Positions 6,394 to 9,575 of a stretch of 9,575 bases of DNA are shown here, piece after piece. Every line of letters begins with the position of its first letter. Position 1 is the stretch's first letter. The position numbers were made by a program, and so were the translations under genes. The notes under the pieces are model-generated. The model saw only the letters and a list, made by a program, of their open reading frames with translations. It was not told where the DNA came from and made no database searches. Origin of the DNA: Thermoproteota archaeon (GTDB taxonomy: Archaea > Thermoproteota > Thermoprotei_A > Sulfolobales > Desulfurococcaceae); contig JAADCY010000250.1 in the NCBI GenBank assembly GCA_013154205.1, positions 1 through 9,575 of the forward strand, in the 5' to 3' direction.

Positions 6394-6470
6394 GGCGATC
6401 AGCGCTTTGGCCCCACATCACGGTTCAGGATACCTCCCGTATTGGGAGGTCCCCACTCATCATTTCCGCC
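6394..6470 (-). ncRNA. candidate box C/D guide sRNA with a hairpin in one guide spacer
   Basis: Read on the minus strand: ATGATGA (6463-6457) is a perfect box C, CTGA (6428-6425) a perfect D', GTGATGT (6421-6415) a near-perfect C' only 3 nt later, then a 12-nt guide (6414-6403) and CTGA (6402-6399), a perfect box D. GGCG at 6470-6467 pairs with CGCC at 6397-6394 to close the outer kink-turn stem. This is the layout of archaeal 2'-O-methylation guides that bind L7Ae, Nop5 and fibrillarin. The C-to-D' spacer is 28 nt rather than about 12 and contains a 7-bp hairpin (ACCTCCC/GGGAGGT in 6432-6450, loop 5). The TATA-like sequence ATTTAAGG predicts a start near 6470, exactly at the outer stem. The 12-nt guide would target CGCTTTGGCCCC, with U5 methylated by the D+5 rule. 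I could not place that target. Confidence 0.6.
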
Positions 6471-6492
6471 AAAGAATAGTAACCCTGTTTTC

Positions 6493-6500
6493 CCTTAAAT
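6493..6500 (-). promoter_or_regulatory. TATA-like element for the candidate sRNA
   Basis: Minus-strand ATTTAAGG is centred near 6497, about 26 bp before the first base of the predicted outer stem (6470). It begins just after the stop of the beta-rich gene that ends at 6504, so the sRNA could be transcribed on its own. Confidence 0.4.
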
Positions 6501-6503
6501 TAT

Positions 6504-7028
6504 TCATTCTTTTATATCGAACACTATCTCTTCCCTACCGCCTACAAGGGTCCCGGGCTTTACACGAAACCATAGTCCACGCCCATTAGGGAGTATCTCG
6601 TAAGGAACTCCTACTTCTGCCTTGACTACTCTTGCGTTTACGGGAAGAAACCAGTAGACGATGTACTCGTACTCGGCTCTTTCTTCCTCATAGATATTCA
6701 CGTATCTATTTATCCCCTTACGGAGTTTACCAGTAAACTCTATATTGAACACAATGTATGCATATCTCCCCCTCTCCTTAACACCTATGTTAACGTCTAC
6801 TACGCGTGGATATACTCTCTCGTCGTTGATGTAGACTTCTTCTTGATCTAGAAAGTACTGCATGTTCTCTCCGAGCATTTTCAGTTCTTTGGACAAAGCA
6901 ACGGGTCTCCTTAGAAGTCCTGCGTAGTACTTATCTGGATCATAATACTCGAATATGACTTCTTGGTCCACAAGCCCGTTTTCATGCATGAAGAATAGGC
7001 CGTATGCATAGACTGGGCGGGGCTCCAT
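6504..7028 (-). CDS. beta-rich cytoplasmic protein of unknown function
   Basis: I do not recognise this family. The 174-aa protein (from ATG 7028) has no signal peptide, no membrane segment and no cysteine. It is a run of alternating beta-strand-like segments rich in Tyr, Val and Glu (for example YAYIVFNIEF, EYEYIVYWFLP and GLWFRVKPG), suggesting an all-beta sandwich. The start was chosen because GGTG lies 5 nt before ATG 7028 and a TATA-like TTAAAATA lies about 25 bp upstream. An ATG at 7088 would add 20 basic residues and overlap the upstream regulator gene by 23 bp, which seems less likely. It follows the membrane-tethered regulator by 37 bp on the same strand, so the two are probably cotranscribed and may be functionally linked. 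That link is inference. Confidence 0.72.
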   Translation of the reverse strand: MEPRPVYAYGLFFMHENGLVDQEVIFEYYDPDKYYAGLLRRPVALSKELKMLGENMQYFLDQEEVYINDERVYPRVVDVNIGVKERGRYAYIVFNIEFTGKLRKGINRYVNIYEEERAEYEYIVYWFLPVNARVVKAEVGVPYEILPNGRGLWFRVKPGTLVGGREEIVFDIKE

Positions 7029-7065
7029 ATGATCACCGTGAGCAGCGTATTTTAACCGTGAGGCC

Positions 7066-8121
7066 TTACTGCTTGTTCTTCTCCTCATACTCCTTCTTCA
7101 GCTTCTCATATACTTCGCGTCCTTTATCAGTTAGTTTAATTATGTTGTATTTCCCAGCCCTTATGATCTCCACGTATCCTTCTTCCATCATCCTCTTGAC
7201 TCTGCGAGATATTGTAGATTTTGGTCTCCCGGTCAGCGTGACTAGCCTGCTCTGCTTTATTCCTTTATCACCAGCATCGCCTACGAGAAGTATTATGTGT
7301 TTAACAGTATCGTCGCTGAGAATATCGCCTGAGGGCATTGTTTCAATTTCTATCTTCCCACCACCCCTACGCATATATAGGGCTACTACGGCTATTGCCA
7401 GTGCTATTATGATCAAGCCTATTATGATGCCCCATGGACTTATACCTGTATAATTCGTAGCGGGCGTTGTCTTAGGATGGATTGAGGAGGTTGTTGGGGA
7501 GACGCTTGGCTGTATTGATGTTGTGGTGACAGTATGAGTCGGGGAGACGATCTGTTGTGATACGAGTGTTATTACATACATTAATGGCTGGTTTAGCCTG
7601 ATTATCACGCAGTTTGTACCATTTTCTATCGAGACGGGTTTCGGAGCTACGTAGACACTATATTTTCCGAATATGGTTATTGTACCAGATAATGATGGGT
7701 AGGTGAAGTTTTCGAGATTAACAGTTACTGCGTATACTCCTATGGATACTTCATCGCTTATTCCTGAAACAACATATTCTATTGTAATCGAGGATGCATT
7801 ATATGCCAATATGGTTAGAGTTAATTTTTTCTTATCGAAAGTGTAGAATAATTCGTTATTTCCATTACTCTTTACGTTCACGATCGTTATGTTTTTACCC
7901 GGTATGACTGGAACAGTTATGTTGGCCATTTGAGAGCCTGTTAGTGGTGGGCTCAAATATATTGTTTCAACAACGTATGATACATCAGTCACAGGATCTA
8001 TATTCATTGTAAAACTGACGCGTGATATACTGATAGAAACACTACTAGCTAAAGATGCAAGCAGCAATGGAGTAATCATCAATGTAAGCGCTATTACTAC
8101 TTGCCTTTGCATCCTTATCAC
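7066..8121 (-). CDS. membrane-tethered winged-helix transcription regulator
   Basis: Counting from GTG 8121 (351 aa): signal peptide or N-terminal anchor (about 5-28), a beta-rich ectodomain with several N-x-S/T sequons (about 30-190), a Thr/Ser/Pro-rich stalk (191-226), one membrane segment (about 229-250) followed by RR, and a cytoplasmic winged-helix domain (about 268-345). The wHTH contains IKQSRLVTLTGRPKSTISRR, a MarR/IclR-like recognition helix, then YVEIIRAGKYNIIKLTDKGREVY as wing and last helix, and a charged tail. The layout suggests a one-component sensor that reads the cell surface and acts directly on DNA. Comparable membrane-bound wHTH regulators (such as ArnR) exist in Crenarchaeota, but with a different topology. 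The ligand and target are unknown. ATG 8112, three codons in, is an alternative start that fits the promoter slightly better. Confidence 0.85.
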   Translation of the reverse strand: MIRMQRQVVIALTLMITPLLLASLASSVSISISRVSFTMNIDPVTDVSYVVETIYLSPPLTGSQMANITVPVIPGKNITIVNVKSNGNNELFYTFDKKKLTLTILAYNASSITIEYVVSGISDEVSIGVYAVTVNLENFTYPSLSGTITIFGKYSVYVAPKPVSIENGTNCVIIRLNQPLMYVITLVSQQIVSPTHTVTTTSIQPSVSPTTSSIHPKTTPATNYTGISPWGIIIGLIIIALAIAVVALYMRRGGGKIEIETMPSGDILSDDTVKHIILLVGDAGDKGIKQSRLVTLTGRPKSTISRRVKRMMEEGYVEIIRAGKYNIIKLTDKGREVYEKLKKEYEEKNKQ

Positions 8122-8140
8122 TGATTCTTACTTGGTCTAC

Positions 8141-8146
8141 ATAAAG
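8141..8146 (-). promoter_or_regulatory. TATA-like element for the membrane-tethered regulator
   Basis: Minus-strand CTTTAT within AACTTTATGTAG is centred at about 8143 and predicts a start near 8117-8121. That is at the GTG (leaderless) or a few bases before ATG 8112. It supports separate transcription from the secreted-protein gene upstream. Confidence 0.45.
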
Positions 8147-8239
8147 TTTTGATCCCTCATGTGCATATTTAAGTATAATTGAATAATAGATTGACTTCTA
8201 TGACTCTGTTAGTTATTCTGAGAAACTGTTCTTTATTGT

Positions 8240-8264
8240 AAAAATAGTTTGTATAGAGTAAAAA
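8240..8264 (-). terminator. probable T-tract terminator after the secreted-protein gene
   Basis: On the minus strand a T5 run (8264-8260) directly follows the TAA at 8267-8265, and a second T5 run (8244-8240) comes 15 nt later. Oligo-T runs without a hairpin are the usual archaeal termination signal. No stable hairpin is seen. The rest of the 143-bp spacer holds only the promoter of the next gene. Confidence 0.4.
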
Positions 8265-9491
8265 TTACCTCCTATGATGATGTTGCATGAGCACATGCAT
8301 AACTATGGTTGATCTAAACAATTTTACGAGGTCTACATGTGAGCCTGTAGCCTTATTAATTTCATGGCTAACTGTCGTTAGGACAATGTCCAGTAACTTA
8401 ATACCTGTTGCGCCGGTTACATTATTTAGCCTATATGTTATGTTCTTAATATGTTCGTAAAGCTTGACTGGGTTCAATAAATTGTTCTCTTCACGCCATT
8501 TCATTACTGCTCTAGCTGTTCCCGGGTATCCGCTAGCCATTATCACTACGCTTGTAGCTATTTTTGCAATAGTATCTAATGATGCATGATTGATCTTCTC
8601 AGCCACGATTCTTGCTTCTCTATGAATGGCTATTCTAATTTCTGCGATTCTCCTTTCCTTTATCATAGCGATGATACGCTCCCTAACAACGGGGGGCAAG
8701 TGACTAATGACCTTCTTTATAACAACGGGGTTTATCTCGACTCTACGTATTAATGTTAGAAGGTCTACTGGGTGCTGGAAGCCTAGCTTCTGCGCTACAG
8801 ATGATATTATTATTAATCCATAGGACTTAACGAGCGTGTTATATGCTTTTATCGCCTCTGCTAGCGCAGCTTTGACAAAGCCGTTCTTCAATAGCTTTAA
8901 TGCGGTCTCAGCCTGCCCACCCGCAATTATGGCGTTTATCTTTAGCTCTGGCGGGAGAACTATACTGTTATTTTCAGCTATTCTAGCTGCTTTACCCACT
9001 ATGTTTTTGAACTCATCTATTAGCCTGATTACTGCAATAACAGTGTTGTTCGTAACGGTTCTGTTCTCCCCTAGATTGTTATTGATAGTCTTCTGTAATA
9101 CAATATATGCTGTTGCAGGAGATAAACCGAATATCAGTGCTGCCTTTATCGCCAAGTGTTTCGCGAGGGTCTGGTTCGTTGAAGCAATATGTTCTGCTTC
9201 GCTGAGAAGAGCATTTCCTTTCTCAATTATAATCTTTGCAAGAGTCACATTGTAGCTTAACGCCCAGTTTAAGACAGGCATGCTCTCATTTCGGACCAGA
9301 TACGCTATTTGCAATGCTTTATCATACGTTATGTTTTCCGATAATAGTTTGTCTATACTATTACCAGTTGTACTTGGTTGTGTGTTAGTACTACTTGAGG
9401 CATTGGTCAGAGGCGCAAGCGCTGCCGTGGAGAGCGATAACGCTATTATTGCAACTATTAGTAGTCCGATCGCTTTGATCATACCCTTCAT
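8265..9491 (-). CDS. secreted helical surface protein of unknown function
   Basis: I do not recognise this family. The 408-aa protein starts with a clear signal peptide (MKGMIKAIGLLIVAIIALSL, likely cut after ALA at about 26). A Ser/Thr/Asn-rich linker follows (28-45) and then an almost wholly helical body. It has no cysteine and about ten N-x-S/T sequons, for example at N53, N68, N81, N106, N143, N350 and N357, which fits N-glycosylation outside the cell. There is no C-terminal membrane anchor. The last residues (HVLMQHHHRR, with H399 and H404-406) are rich in His and Met and could bind a metal ion. ATG 9491 has GGTGA 6 nt upstream and a TATA box about 38 bp upstream. It lies upstream of the membrane-tethered regulator in the same direction. 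Confidence 0.82.
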   Translation of the reverse strand: MKGMIKAIGLLIVAIIALSLSTAALAPLTNASSSTNTQPSTTGNSIDKLLSENITYDKALQIAYLVRNESMPVLNWALSYNVTLAKIIIEKGNALLSEAEHIASTNQTLAKHLAIKAALIFGLSPATAYIVLQKTINNNLGENRTVTNNTVIAVIRLIDEFKNIVGKAARIAENNSIVLPPELKINAIIAGGQAETALKLLKNGFVKAALAEAIKAYNTLVKSYGLIIISSVAQKLGFQHPVDLLTLIRRVEINPVVIKKVISHLPPVVRERIIAMIKERRIAEIRIAIHREARIVAEKINHASLDTIAKIATSVVIMASGYPGTARAVMKWREENNLLNPVKLYEHIKNITYRLNNVTGATGIKLLDIVLTTVSHEINKATGSHVDLVKLFRSTIVMHVLMQHHHRR

Positions 9492-9575
9492 GCCTGGTCA
9501 CCAGTGAGCTTCTTTATGTACCTGTTTATAAAAGGGATATTACGGAACAATACATGGCTCCAGCCGTGTAACCAT
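9488..9575 (-). CDS. possible 3' end of an upstream gene (partial)
   Basis: One minus-strand frame is open from the right window edge to a TGA at 9490-9488 and encodes WLHGWSHVLFRN followed by IPFINRYIKKLTGDQA. The stop overlaps the ATG of the secreted-protein gene as ATGA, a common coupling arrangement in archaeal operons. Against this, the strong TATA box of that gene lies inside the frame. The peptide is not recognised. Too little is visible to be sure that it is coding. Confidence 0.33.
   Translation of the reverse strand, partial: WLHGWSHVLFRNIPFINRYIKKLTGDQA
9525..9534 (-). promoter_or_regulatory. TATA box for the secreted-protein gene
   Basis: Minus-strand CTTTTATAAA at 9534-9525, the best TATA match in the window, predicts a start near 9503. 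The short leader would begin with the SD GGTGA (9502-9498), 6 nt before ATG 9491. Confidence 0.55.

Noticed and set aside
6422..6434. GGTTCAGGATACC, resembling a tRNA T-loop
   Set aside because: No matching T stem, anticodon arm or acceptor stem on either strand; the bases are explained better as box D' and hairpin of the C/D candidate.
6432..6450. 7-bp hairpin ACCTCCC/GGGAGGT as an intrinsic terminator
   Set aside because: No T-tract follows on either strand, and archaeal termination relies on T-runs; it lies inside the sRNA candidate.
6407..6589. 60-codon plus-strand ORF
   Set aside because: It runs through the C/D sRNA candidate and the 3' end of the beta-rich gene; no protein motif.
7004..7453. 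149-codon plus-strand ORF
   Set aside because: Antisense to the membrane-tethered regulator and the beta-rich gene; low-complexity Ser/Phe/Ile sequence typical of a shadow frame.
8268..8273. AGGAGG on the minus strand, like a strong SD
   Set aside because: It encodes the last two Arg residues of the secreted protein; no start codon follows at a useful distance.
8836..9255. 139-codon plus-strand ORF
   Set aside because: Antisense to the secreted helical protein; hydrophobic composition is the complement of Ala/Lys/Asn-rich helices, and no SD or TATA was identified.
1..9575. CRISPR arrays, insertion sequences, attachment sites, tRNA or rRNA genes
   Set aside because: No regularly spaced repeats, transposase motifs, terminal repeats or tRNA/rRNA signatures were seen on either strand.

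Overview
The window looks like chromosomal DNA of a hyperthermophilic crenarchaeon (Thermoproteota), most likely of the Desulfurococcales type. The reasons are an archaeal-type aspartyl-tRNA synthetase, the primase large subunit PriL, an NMD3-family protein and an Lrp/AsnC regulator; TATA-like elements about 25-27 bp upstream of several starts; SD motifs of the GGTG/GGAGG kind; frequent GTG and TTG starts; and short overlaps between genes. No mobile element, CRISPR array, tRNA or rRNA was found. The order-level placement is inference.

Left part, plus strand (214-3190): aspS (aspartyl-tRNA synthetase), adk (long, zinc-lid adenylate kinase) and a DUF2797-like zinc/GIY-YIG-like protein lie in one direction. 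The adk and DUF2797 starts each sit in or next to a possible RNA hairpin. The first 48 bases probably hold the 5' end of a divergent gene that leaves the window.

Middle, minus strand (3180-6253): the order of transcription is priL (DNA primase large Fe-S subunit), a PAP2-like integral membrane protein, an NMD3-family ribosome-biogenesis protein, then an Lrp/AsnC regulator with an unusual C-terminal four-cysteine motif. The first three overlap and form one translationally coupled unit. The Lrp gene has its own TATA box and overlaps the DUF2797 gene tail to tail by 11 bp.

Intergenic region 6254-6503: this stretch upstream of priL is clearly more GC-rich than expected for a spacer. On the minus strand it carries one good candidate and one weaker candidate for box C/D guide sRNAs, with TATA-like elements at suitable distances. 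A perfect 8-bp inverted repeat lies between them.

Right part, minus strand (6504-9491): a secreted, cysteine-free helical protein with many N-glycosylation sequons and a Met/His-rich C-terminus; a membrane-tethered winged-helix regulator (signal peptide, beta ectodomain, Thr/Ser/Pro stalk, one membrane segment, cytoplasmic wHTH); and a beta-rich protein of unknown function. The regulator and the beta-rich protein probably form an operon. The last 88 bases may hold the 3' end of another minus-strand gene.

Most worth a second look: the tandem candidate sRNAs and the inverted repeat in front of priL, the Cys-tailed Lrp protein, and the surface protein/transmembrane-regulator cluster. No complete new defence or mobile system is evident.
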